Of a stretch of 64,000 nt of DNA, positions 46,054-54,001 are shown in pieces. Both the position numbers and the translations under genes were made by a program. The notes beneath the pieces are model-generated. The model worked only from the letters and a program-made list of their open reading frames with translations. It did not search any database and was not told where the DNA came from. The first letter of the stretch is position 1. Each line of letters opens with the position of its first letter. The stretch comes from Sphingobacterium mizutaii (lineage in GTDB: Bacteria > Bacteroidota > Bacteroidia > Sphingobacteriales > Sphingobacteriaceae): the NCBI RefSeq assembly GCF_900187125.1, contig NZ_LT906468.1:3968001-4032000 (forward strand), written 5' to 3'.

Positions 46054-47376
46054 TTAGTCTTCTAGGTACTTATCCCCGATTTGTTTATTGGCTTTTGCGC
46101 CAAGTGTTTTTAACTGTTCGATCTTCCGGATCACATTTCCTGAGCCTGAGCTGAGTTTTTTCATCGCCTCATCATGTTTATCCGCCGCTTTCTGGATCAT
46201 CCCCTGCAATTGATCCATATCGTTGAGAAAACCGACGAACTTATCGTACAACAATCCGGCTTCTTTAGCAATCTCCAAAACATTCCTGTTCTGCCGTTCC
46301 TGTTTCCAAACGCTTGCTATGGTCCTCAAAGTTGCCAATAAGGTAGAAGGACTGACGATCACCACGCGCCTATCCCAAGCCTCACTGAACAGTTCGGGCT
46401 TAAAGTTAACCGCTAAACTTAAGGAAGATTCAATTGGGATAAACAGCAATACAAAATCTGGCGATTGAATCCCATACAAGGAATGGTAATCCTTGGCAGA
46501 AAGCTCCCTCACATGGTTCTCAATGGATTGCACATGCTGTTTTACAAATATTACCCGGTCCTCTTCGGTATCTGCATTGACAGCCCGTTCATAGGCAACC
46601 AGCGATAATTTGGCATCCACGACCAAATGCTTTTCGTCGGGTAAATAGATTAGGGCATCGGGTTGAAACCTTCTGCCGTCCGCTTCCTGAACTGAAGCCT
46701 GAAGTTTATATTCCTGGTCTTTGATCAGACCAGAACGTTCCAGTACACGCTCTAGAATAACCTCACCCCAATTCCCTTGCTTCTTATTATCTCCTTTTAA
46801 CGCCTTGGCCAAGTTATTCGCTTCATCCTTGATCTGCATGCTCTGTTGCATCAACTGCTCCACCACACCTTTCAAAACATTGCGCTCTGCTGATTCCTGT
46901 TGGTAGGATTTCTCCACCTTCTCCTCGAAGGTTTTGATCTTCTCCTTCAATGGATCCAATACCAAGGAGATATTCTGCTGGTTCAACTGGGTAAACTTGA
47001 AAGACTTCTCTTCCAAAATCTTATTCGCCATGACCTGGAACTCATTGTTGAACTGCACTTTCATGTTTTCCATTTCCTGCCGCTGCTCCGCAAATTTTTC
47101 CTGTTGGGCTTGCAGATAAGCATTGGTCCCTTCCAAACTCCGTTCAACACTTTGTCTCGCCAGGCTTTCCTCCTTCATTTCCAAAGACAATCGATCTCGA
47201 TCGGCCATCAAGATCCTTTCCCTTTCCTGAATTTTAGCAAATTCAACCTGAAGATCCTTAGAAGCATCCAATGCCCTATTATGCTCCTCCCTAGACACGG
47301 CTCTAGCATTGCGCCATACAAGAATGGCACAGATAGCAACCAAGACAATTAGGGAAACAAGGTAGATGACTTCCAC
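46054..47376 (-). CDS. rmuC: DNA recombination protein RmuC-like
   Basis: A protein of about 440 residues with one N-terminal membrane helix ('VIYLVSLIVLVAICAILVW'), a long coiled coil (about residues 30-190, rich in Glu/Gln/Lys) and an RmuC nuclease-like domain: 'KGDNKKQGNWGEVILERVLE', 'FQPDALIYLPDEKHLVVDAK', 'DFVLLFIPIESSLSLAV', 'VIVSPSTLLATLRTIASVWK'. RmuC limits DNA inversions at short repeats. I prefer the GTG start at 47376, which puts the helix at the N-terminus and avoids overlap. An ATG at 47448 would add 24 residues and overlap the preceding gene by 47 bp. It lies downstream of the arginase-fold gene. Confidence 0.88.
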   Translation of the reverse strand: MEVIYLVSLIVLVAICAILVWRNARAVSREEHNRALDASKDLQVEFAKIQERERILMADRDRLSLEMKEESLARQSVERSLEGTNAYLQAQQEKFAEQRQEMENMKVQFNNEFQVMANKILEEKSFKFTQLNQQNISLVLDPLKEKIKTFEEKVEKSYQQESAERNVLKGVVEQLMQQSMQIKDEANNLAKALKGDNKKQGNWGEVILERVLERSGLIKDQEYKLQASVQEADGRRFQPDALIYLPDEKHLVVDAKLSLVAYERAVNADTEEDRVIFVKQHVQSIENHVRELSAKDYHSLYGIQSPDFVLLFIPIESSLSLAVNFKPELFSEAWDRRVVIVSPSTLLATLRTIASVWKQERQNRNVLEIAKEAGLLYDKFVGFLNDMDQLQGMIQKAADKHDEAMKKLSSGSGNVIRKIEQLKTLGAKANKQIGDKYLED

Positions 47377-47401
47377 GCTATTCAGATTTTTAAAAATACG
47401 A

Positions 47402-48589
47402 TTATTGAAGTTTTTGATGGGTTTTCCACCATAGATCCGGCATCTCACCGCCTACTGCCAATTGATAATCCTCATAACGGCATGGCACTAGATAGAAACG
47501 CTCATTGACAGATTTCGAGCCAAAGTATGGAACCTGCATCCACCAGCGGTCTGATTTCTTGCTCTTCACAAAAACCAACTCATAGTCTTCAGCCTCCAAG
47601 GTCGTTCTGTAGATGATATAATTTGATTTTGGATACATAGGTGCATCCTTTTTCCGACTGTAGAAACCATCGACAAAACACCAGATCATCTGCGCAATCA
47701 GCATTCCGGTCTGGCCCATAGGATCAAAAGTCGGGTTGTATTCATAGATCCCAAAGGAGCTACATTTATCCGACATCCCTGCATACCTAGCCAATTGACA
47801 AGCCTCATCACCATATAAACCATTTGGCCCCGCATTCGCATTTCCACAGGCCTCTGAAGCACGGATAGCACCAATATCAAAACTCACCATGTCAGCCGAA
47901 CGGATAATAGGTTCTGCTTGGTCTAGTTTACCTGAAAAGCTTCCCAAGCGCATGGCATTGAAAAACAACTTATCGTACATATTGATAGACTCCTTGCTCA
48001 CCAAGTAAGTTTGAAAGCCAATATTGCTTAGATTGAACAGATAGTCTGGCTGATGCAAGATCAAATGATTCAGATAGGTCTGCGAATTCAAAGGCATATC
48101 CTCGGCATTCTCCTGATCCAAATCAAACCTTGAATCGATCACCGCAACATCTACACGTTGTTCCAGGTTCTCATAGGAGGTATATTGTGCATAGGTCAGG
48201 TCCTGTCCGCCGCCAATTAGGATCGGAAGGATATCCTTTTTCATCAATTCTTCCATCACCAATTTCACAGCCACGTAGGTATCCTTAACCGTTGCCCCTG
48301 CCTTGATATTCCCAAGGTCAGCAACCTTCACCGTATAATCTCCTTGATAAAGATCATAAAGATGCTTCCTGACCATGTCTGGCCCCTTTTGCGTACCGTT
48401 ATTATTGACCGCTGACCGCCCCTCTTCTACCCCAAAAATAGCAATCTGCGGATAGCCCGTTTCCTCATCCCATTGCGGAAAAACATCTGTATATTTTTCG
48501 ATGGAATGACCGAATTGCGAGTTATAATATTCTGTTGGAAGACCTAATTCTTTTAGGGAGATGGGTGATAAAAAATCAGCTAAAGTCAT
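47402..48589 (-). CDS. Arginase-fold protein lacking canonical metal ligands (formimidoylglutamase-like)
   Basis: A 395-residue protein of the arginase/agmatinase/formimidoylglutamase family by fold: 'IAIFGVEEGRSAVNNNGTQK' (about residues 49-68), 'ILPILIGGGQDLTYAQYTSY' (120-139), 'DVAVIDSRFDL' (147-157) and 'ADMVSFDIGAIRAS' (232-245). The usual dimanganese ligands are changed: the His of the GG-x-H motif is Gln129, DAHxD has become DSRFD (His to Arg), and DxD has become DIG (Asp to Gly). A normal binuclear hydrolase is therefore unlikely. Relatives are often labelled formimidoylglutamase, but no other hut genes are present. A binding or structural role is possible. It is followed by rmuC and diverges from the epimerase gene. 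Confidence 0.85.
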   Translation of the reverse strand: MTLADFLSPISLKELGLPTEYYNSQFGHSIEKYTDVFPQWDEETGYPQIAIFGVEEGRSAVNNNGTQKGPDMVRKHLYDLYQGDYTVKVADLGNIKAGATVKDTYVAVKLVMEELMKKDILPILIGGGQDLTYAQYTSYENLEQRVDVAVIDSRFDLDQENAEDMPLNSQTYLNHLILHQPDYLFNLSNIGFQTYLVSKESINMYDKLFFNAMRLGSFSGKLDQAEPIIRSADMVSFDIGAIRASEACGNANAGPNGLYGDEACQLARYAGMSDKCSSFGIYEYNPTFDPMGQTGMLIAQMIWCFVDGFYSRKKDAPMYPKSNYIIYRTTLEAEDYELVFVKSKKSDRWWMQVPYFGSKSVNERFYLVPCRYEDYQLAVGGEMPDLWWKTHQKLQ

Positions 48590-48700
48590 ATTGATTGTCT
48601 AATTCCTCAAATTTTATTGAGTTTATCCTATTGTATTTAGCAAATATGCATTTATTAACTTACTTTTGAACTACATAATTTTTCAACAATAAGTTAGGAA

Positions 48701-49666
48701 GTGATATTAGTAACTGGCGGAACAGGTTTTTTAGGGTCTACATTATTGCAGTACCTCATTGATGAGGGGCATAGTGTGATTGCTTTGAAAAGACCGACCT
48801 CCATTATCCCTGACCACTTAAAGTCCTCATCCCTCATTCAATGGGTAGACGCTGAGATAACCGATTACTTCAGCCTCGAGGATATCATTCCCAAAGTCGA
48901 TCAAGTTTATCATTGTGCTGCTAAGGTTTCTTACCAAAAGGAAGATGCCGCAGAGATCATAAATACAAACGTTGAGGGTACCAAACACATTGTCAACCTC
49001 TGCTTGGAACACCAAAAAAGGCTACTCCATGTCAGCTCGATTGCCGCATTGGGATTCAGCAAAAAAGGACTTCCGGTAACCGAGGATGACAAATGGGAGT
49101 TCAACCCTAAAATCTCCAAATATTCTTTAGCGAAATACGATAGCGAAATGGAAGTCTGGAGAGGCATGGCCGAAGGTTTGGACGCAGTGATCGTCAATCC
49201 GTCCGTTATCATGGGAATTGGCTGGGGAGAAAAGGGTTCCCGTGCCATTTTCAACATGGTCAACAAGGGGAACAAGATCTATCCTTTGGGTTCAGTCGGA
49301 ATCGTCGATGTTACCGATGTGGCCAAGATCATGATCCTCCTGATGAATTCAGAAATTTCTGGCGAAAGGTTCATCCTGAACGCCGAAAATATCAGCAACC
49401 AAGACTTATTGACCAAGATCTCTGAATTGATGAAAAAGCCAGCTCCCCATATCAAGGCAACCTCGTTGATGCTTTCGGTGGCTTGGCGACTATCAAAACT
49501 TAGCGCTATGCTCAGCGGTAAAAAACCAGCTTTGACCAAAGAGTCTGCTCGGGCAGCCAATAGCAAATTACAATACGACAATTCCAAAATTAAGGAAAGG
49601 TTGGGCTACACATTTAAACCTCTGGACCAAACCCTGAGGGAAGTTTGTGAAGCCTATTATTTATAA
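48701..49666 (+). CDS. NAD(P)-dependent epimerase/dehydratase-family protein
   Basis: A 321-residue extended short-chain dehydrogenase. It starts with GTG at 48701; 'MILVTGGTGFLGSTLLQYLI' gives the Rossmann TGxxGxxG cofactor loop directly at the N-terminus, so no longer start is needed. The active-site Ser and the YxxxK are in 'LLHVSSIAALG' and 'KYSLAKYDSEME' (the Tyr-Lys spacing fits). The overall pattern resembles the dihydroflavonol reductase/3-beta-HSD-like branch. The substrate is unknown. A TACTTTTG box (48661-48668) is a candidate -7 element. The next gene begins 23 nt downstream. Confidence 0.9.
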   Translation: MILVTGGTGFLGSTLLQYLIDEGHSVIALKRPTSIIPDHLKSSSLIQWVDAEITDYFSLEDIIPKVDQVYHCAAKVSYQKEDAAEIINTNVEGTKHIVNLCLEHQKRLLHVSSIAALGFSKKGLPVTEDDKWEFNPKISKYSLAKYDSEMEVWRGMAEGLDAVIVNPSVIMGIGWGEKGSRAIFNMVNKGNKIYPLGSVGIVDVTDVAKIMILLMNSEISGERFILNAENISNQDLLTKISELMKKPAPHIKATSLMLSVAWRLSKLSAMLSGKKPALTKESARAANSKLQYDNSKIKERLGYTFKPLDQTLREVCEAYYL

Positions 49667-49689
49667 AAACAATCTAAACTCAACATACA

Positions 49690-50985
49690 GTGAAAAATTA
49701 TTACATCATAGACTTCGATAGCACTTTTACCCAAGTCGAAGCCCTAGACGAATTAGCAAGGATATCCTTAGAAAACCATCCTGACCAAGAAAAAATTTAC
49801 AATGAAATCGAGCGCTTCACCAATTTGGCGATGGAAGGCAAGATCTCGTTCCGTGAAAGCTTGGCAGGCCGGGTAAGTTTATTGCAAGCCAATCGTCAGC
49901 ATTTGGACAAGCTGATCGCACACCTGAAAAAGAAAGTTTCCAAATCCTTCAGCAGAAACAAGGAATTCTTTAGGGAAAATTCTGAAACCGCTTGGATCGT
50001 TTCTGGTGGATTCAAAGAATTTATCACGCCTGTCGTGAGCCCTTACCATATCAAAAAGGAAAACATCTACGCAAATACCTTCAAATTCGACGCTGACGGA
50101 AACATTATCGGTTATGATGAAGCTAACCCCCTTTCTGATGAAGGCGGCAAGGTAAAGCTCTTAAAACAACTTAATATCGACGGCAGGATCTTCGGTATTG
50201 GTGATGGCTATTCCGATTTCCAACTGAAAGAATCGGGCTTGATCGAAAAGTTCTACGCATTTACTGAAAATATCTCTAGACAATCTGTAACCGACAAAGC
50301 GGACCATATTGCTCCAAGTTTTGATGAATTCCTCTATGTGAATGATCTACCAAGGGCTATATCCTATCCGAAGAACAGGATTTTATGTCTTATTGTAGGC
50401 GATGTACCTGAAATCGCGGCACATATCTTAAAAAGAGATGGATTCTCTATCCGTGTCAAGGAGACTCTAGAAGAGAAATATGTGAAGGATGTAGGTATGT
50501 TATTGCTGGGACATGGAGAAACCATTTCCGATGAGGTACTTTCCAGAGCAGACAAATTGAAAACCATCGGTTACCTTGGCGATGTCAAAGGACATATCTC
50601 AAAAGCCATCTGTAATGAAAAAGGGATCGTGGTTTTTGATGATAAAAAGAACAAAAAGAGAAATGCGGAATTTATTCCTCGTCGTATGGCTGATTTCATC
50701 AATAATGGCGATACAGACCAAAGCAGGAATTTTCCTAACCTAACTCTTCCAGGGCTGACAAGAGCTCACCGTCTATTGCATATCCATAACAATGTACCGG
50801 GTATTATGGCGCAGATCAACAAGATATACGCTGAAAATAACATCAATATCTTTTCTCAATTCTTGATGACTAGAGGGGAAATAGGTTATGCGGTAACTGA
50901 TATCGATGCTGCTTATGATAAACAAATGCTCAAGCAATTGAAGCAAGTCGATAACACCATAAAATTTAGGATTTTATACAAGTAA
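49690..50985 (+). CDS. Phosphoserine phosphatase fused to SerA-like substrate-binding remnant and ACT domain
   Basis: A 431-residue fusion starting at GTG 49690. Residues 1-220 are a SerB-type HAD phosphatase: nucleophile motif 'DFDST' (8-12), 'SGG' (105-107), Lys154 and 'GDGYSD' (171-176). Residues 230-335 resemble the split catalytic domain of D-3-phosphoglycerate dehydrogenase ('VLSRADKLKTIGYLGDVKGH'), but the Rossmann domain is missing. Residues 346-431 match the C-terminal ACT domain of SerA ('RLLHIHNNVPGIMAQINKIY', 'GYAVTDID'). It should dephosphorylate phosphoserine, the last step of serine synthesis, with the ACT domain perhaps sensing serine. No intact serA or serC lies in the window. 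The fusion is seen directly; serine feedback is inferred. Confidence 0.88.
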   Translation: MKNYYIIDFDSTFTQVEALDELARISLENHPDQEKIYNEIERFTNLAMEGKISFRESLAGRVSLLQANRQHLDKLIAHLKKKVSKSFSRNKEFFRENSETAWIVSGGFKEFITPVVSPYHIKKENIYANTFKFDADGNIIGYDEANPLSDEGGKVKLLKQLNIDGRIFGIGDGYSDFQLKESGLIEKFYAFTENISRQSVTDKADHIAPSFDEFLYVNDLPRAISYPKNRILCLIVGDVPEIAAHILKRDGFSIRVKETLEEKYVKDVGMLLLGHGETISDEVLSRADKLKTIGYLGDVKGHISKAICNEKGIVVFDDKKNKKRNAEFIPRRMADFINNGDTDQSRNFPNLTLPGLTRAHRLLHIHNNVPGIMAQINKIYAENNINIFSQFLMTRGEIGYAVTDIDAAYDKQMLKQLKQVDNTIKFRILYK

Positions 50986-51113
50986 AGAAAGTTTTTGTCT
51001 AAAAAGCATGGATAAACTAATGTTTTGGGTTTTGCCAAAACCGAATGCCGACAATAGCATTACAGGGAGTAAATAACGAAAATTGTTTATTTAGCTTTTT
51101 AGACAAACTTTCT
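50986..51113. repeat. 128-bp element with about 20-bp terminal inverted repeats (MITE-like)
   Basis: The left arm (50986-51007) and right arm (51094-51113) are perfect complements except for two extra T in the left. The inside holds smaller dyads: GGTTTTG/CAAAACC-type near 51028-51042 and AATGC/GCATT near 51043-51060. There is no coding frame. It starts directly after the phosphatase stop codon. It may be a mobile miniature element or a large bidirectional terminator. The remaining 51114-51285 is AT-rich and shows nothing else. Confidence 0.6.
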
Positions 51114-51285
51114 TTTATTTTCAGGAAACAACAGACCGAAAATGCCTGAACTATCCCTCTCCATATTTTGTATTCAAGCCTAAGCTCAAATTAATTTTAG
51201 CTATCTAATATACTTTTAACGCTGACGAGTATTATAAAATTGTATTTATTATGCTAATTTTTCTATTAGCGAAATTTAACAACAC

Positions 51286-51855
51286 TTAAAAACAATATGT
51301 TTTTCCGGGAGTAAAAACCAATTCAATCGGAACATCCCACTCGCCAATATCCTCAATAAGGGCAACGGGAGAAAAATAGGAAATCCCCGTTCTTAAAACG
51401 GAAAAATTACAGCTTGCAAAAAAGCGATCATAGAAGCCTTTGCCATAGCCTATCCGGTTCCCGAACTCATCAACCACCAATAGTGGCGCCAATACAGCCT
51501 CAATCTTCAATGTATCAATTTCTATCGCATCGACCGGTTCGGGAATACCCCAAGCATTCGGAACCAATTGAGTATCCTGATCAAAGATATAATGCTTGAG
51601 CTGATGGGTCTCGAAGTCAGATTTTGAAATCACGATCTGGGTATGGGGATAATGCTCCCAAATCCAATGGATAAACTTCATGGTGTCATATTCCTTGAAT
51701 TTGGCAATTGCTAGATAACAATGCAAGTAGGTAATCTTGGACCAATCATAAGCGCACAACTCTCGGAAGATTTGCTGATCCAACTCAGCCACTTCGGCAT
51801 TGGTCAGTTCATTCCGTTTCTGTTTATATGCCGCCCTTAACTCTACTTTTTTCAT
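51286..51855 (-). CDS. 5-formyltetrahydrofolate cyclo-ligase
   Basis: A 189-residue ATP-dependent enzyme converting 5-formyl-THF to 5,10-methenyl-THF. The start is ATG 51855 ('MKKVELRAAYKQKRNELT'), the usual N-terminus; a longer frame from 51897 adds 14 unlikely residues. Signatures are 'IVISKSDFETHQLKHYIFD' in the middle and 'VDEFGNRIGYGKGFYDRFFA' near residues 141-160, which carries the conserved GxGKGxYDR ATP/folate loop. It lies downstream of efp on the minus strand (71-nt gap) and is the last gene of this run. Confidence 0.93.
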   Translation of the reverse strand: MKKVELRAAYKQKRNELTNAEVAELDQQIFRELCAYDWSKITYLHCYLAIAKFKEYDTMKFIHWIWEHYPHTQIVISKSDFETHQLKHYIFDQDTQLVPNAWGIPEPVDAIEIDTLKIEAVLAPLLVVDEFGNRIGYGKGFYDRFFASCNFSVLRTGISYFSPVALIEDIGEWDVPIELVFTPGKTYCF

Positions 51856-51926
51856 ACTTGGATAAAAAAAACGGCCTTGAAGCATGGGAGCTAACAAGAC
51901 CGAATAATCAACCTAAACCTAAGATC

Positions 51927-52487
51927 TTATTTTACACGTTCCATGTAATCACCTGTACGTGTATCCACTTTTACTTTATCACCTTGATTAATGAACAAAG
52001 GAACACGGATTTCTACGCCAGTCTCTACAGTTGCACTTTTCAATGCATTCGTCGAGGTATCACCCTTCACTGCAGGTTCTGTATAGGTAATCTCCAATTC
52101 CACACTTGCAGGAGTCTGGGCCATAATAGCCTCTTCACTTTCAAATGCCACGATTACGTTCATTCCTTCTTTTAAGAACCGAGCTGAATCCCCAAATAAA
52201 ACTTTTGGGATATTGAATTGTTCGTAGGATTCATTGTCCATCACCACGAAAAAATCCCCGTCTTCATATAAATATTGGTAGTCATTCGTCTCTACACGAG
52301 CAATTTCCACCTCTTCATCTGTTCTAAATCTGTATTCTACTAATTTTCCAGTCTTAACATTACGCATTCTTGCTTGATAGAATGCACGCAAGTTTCCTGG
52401 GGTACGGTGAATATATTCCTCTACCGATACTAATTCCCCATTGAAACGAAGTATATTTCCACTCTTAACGTCTGAAGCTTTTGCCAT
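51927..52487 (-). CDS. efp: Elongation factor P with Asn at the modification site
   Basis: A 186-residue EF-P that relieves ribosome stalling at polyproline stretches. The start is ATG 52487 ('MAKASDVKSGNILRFNG'). The three beta-barrel domains are complete, with 'ELEITYTEPAVKGDTSTNAL' and 'VPLFINQGDKVKVDTRTGDY' near the C-terminus. The loop that normally reads PGKG (lysine 34 in E. coli) or PGRN is 'HRTPGNLRAFYQAR' here: Asn32 occupies the modified position and Arg34 lies two residues later. Modification by the lysyl or rhamnosyl routes is therefore impossible at that site. It has its own promoter candidate 21 nt upstream of the start. Confidence 0.95.
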   Translation of the reverse strand: MAKASDVKSGNILRFNGELVSVEEYIHRTPGNLRAFYQARMRNVKTGKLVEYRFRTDEEVEIARVETNDYQYLYEDGDFFVVMDNESYEQFNIPKVLFGDSARFLKEGMNVIVAFESEEAIMAQTPASVELEITYTEPAVKGDTSTNALKSATVETGVEIRVPLFINQGDKVKVDTRTGDYMERVK

Positions 52488-52507
52488 ATTTTTAATAATT
52501 TCTTTCG

Positions 52508-52539
52508 CAAAAATATAAAATCTCTTCCATCTTTCCAAT
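52508..52539 (-). promoter_or_regulatory. Candidate efp promoter
   Basis: On the minus strand, ATTG (complement of 52536-52539, TTG core), a 20-nt spacer and TATTTTTG (complement of 52508-52515). The leader would be about 15 nt. It allows efp to be expressed apart from the lpx genes upstream. Confidence 0.5.
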
Positions 52540-52556
52540 GAAAGACAAGTCCTGCC

Positions 52557-53177
52557 CTACTTATAGCTCATGATCTGCAACTGCTCATCACAGAAGTTAT
52601 ATTCATGCTCCTGATTGGACCCGATCACCAGAATACGGTCTGATTTGGTCTGCTCGATCAAGTTCAGGTACCAATGTTCGCCCTCTTTATCCAAATTGCT
52701 TGTAGGTTCATCCAAGAATAACAATTTACTTTGAGAACAACAAGCTAAAATCAATTTTACCCTTTGTTTCATCCCCGATGAAAAGTGTCGGATATCTTTT
52801 TCAAACGTGTTTTTCGCAAAACCCAAGGTTTCTTTGATGCGTTCAATATCATAACCCGTTAGGAAGGTTTTAAACTTGAAATGAAAATCTAACATTTCAT
52901 TCAAGGAAAACTCCTCGATCAGCTCTACATAGGGCGCAGCGAGGCTTATCTTTTGGAAAATCTGCTCAATTTGCTGCTCCTGACCGCCATCTTCAAACTT
53001 CAGTTCTCCCTCGCTCGCTGTTAAGGCGCCTGTGATCACTTTGATGAGGGTGGATTTCCCAGAACCATTCGGCCCGAGGATAGCATAGCTCTTTCCAAAA
53101 GAAAAGGTATAATCGAGATGTCTAAAAATCCATTCCCTATTATACCTCCTACCAATATCTTGTAAAATTATATTCAA
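52557..53177 (-). CDS. Non-canonical ABC ATPase in the lpx cluster
   Basis: A 206-residue soluble ATPase. Walker A is 'GPNGSGKSTLIKVITG' (about residues 38-53), the signature motif is 'RHFSSGMKQRVKLILA' and Walker B is 'KLLFLDEPTSNLDKEG'. The Q-loop region reads 'KISLAAPYVELIEEFS' with no Gln at the usual place, and the H-loop region reads 'RILVIGSNQEHEYNFCD' with no switch His, so its catalytic cycle may differ. No membrane partner is adjacent. It follows lpxA by 19 nt, so a link to lipid A or envelope assembly is likely but unproven. Confidence 0.88.
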   Translation of the reverse strand: MNIILQDIGRRYNREWIFRHLDYTFSFGKSYAILGPNGSGKSTLIKVITGALTASEGELKFEDGGQEQQIEQIFQKISLAAPYVELIEEFSLNEMLDFHFKFKTFLTGYDIERIKETLGFAKNTFEKDIRHFSSGMKQRVKLILACCSQSKLLFLDEPTSNLDKEGEHWYLNLIEQTKSDRILVIGSNQEHEYNFCDEQLQIMSYK

Positions 53178-53196
53178 ATAATCGTATTATTTAAGT

Positions 53197-53991
53197 TTAT
53201 ATTCCAGATCTGCCTTGACCAAATCCCTTTACCACTCCACGGTTTGATGCTCGCACAAACCCAAGGATCTCATCCCGAAGTTCGGTAGCCTTAAACTCAG
53301 CTTCCACAATATCCAATGCCTTACCTAGGTTACTGTGCTGTACAAATAGAACCCTATAGATGCCTTGGATCTCATTGATCTGCTCGTTTGTGTAGCCTCT
53401 TCTTCTCAATCCTACGGAATTGATACCCGCATAGGAAATAGGCTCCCTCGCTGCTTTGATATACGGAGGAACATCCTTTCTGACCAAAGTACCACCGGTC
53501 ACAAAGGCATGTGAACCGATTTTACAGAACTGATGTACCGCAACCATACCCGCCAATACAACGTAGTCACCTACGGTAATATGGCCAGCTAAGGTACTGG
53601 AGTTCGAAAAGATGCAGTTATCACCAATAAAACAGTCATGTGCGATATGACTATAAGCTTGGATCAAACAGTTCTTACCGATGACCGTACGGTATCTGTC
53701 CTTTGTTCCTCTATTGATGGTCACACATTCACGGATGGTCGTATTGTCGCCAATCTCCGCCGTGGTGATCTCACCTTCAAACTTTAAATCTTGGGGTTCT
53801 CCGGAAATAACAGCTCCAGGGAAAATCCTACAATTTTTTCCAATTCGTGCACCATTCATAATGGTTACATTCGAGCCTATCCAAGTTCCCTCACCAATCT
53901 CAACATCCTTGTGGATGGTCGAGAATGGTTCAATTACCACATTCTGTGCAATCTTTGCCTCAGGATGTATATATGATAATGGTTGAATCAT
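53197..53991 (-). CDS. lpxA: UDP-N-acetylglucosamine O-acyltransferase
   Basis: A 264-residue left-handed beta-helix acyltransferase for the first step of lipid A synthesis. Hexapeptide repeats start at 'SYIHPEAKIAQNVVIEPFST'. The catalytic His is in 'LIQAYSHIAHDCFIGDN' (about residues 118-134), and 'MVAVHQFCKIGSHAFVTGG' and 'GINSVGLRRRGYTNEQINEI' are LpxA-specific. It lies between the fused lpxC-fabZ gene (10 nt upstream) and the ABC ATPase in a continuous minus-strand operon. Confidence 0.97.
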   Translation of the reverse strand: MIQPLSYIHPEAKIAQNVVIEPFSTIHKDVEIGEGTWIGSNVTIMNGARIGKNCRIFPGAVISGEPQDLKFEGEITTAEIGDNTTIRECVTINRGTKDRYRTVIGKNCLIQAYSHIAHDCFIGDNCIFSNSSTLAGHITVGDYVVLAGMVAVHQFCKIGSHAFVTGGTLVRKDVPPYIKAAREPISYAGINSVGLRRRGYTNEQINEIQGIYRVLFVQHSNLGKALDIVEAEFKATELRDEILGFVRASNRGVVKGFGQGRSGI

Positions 53992-54001
53992 TCTTATTAA
54001 A

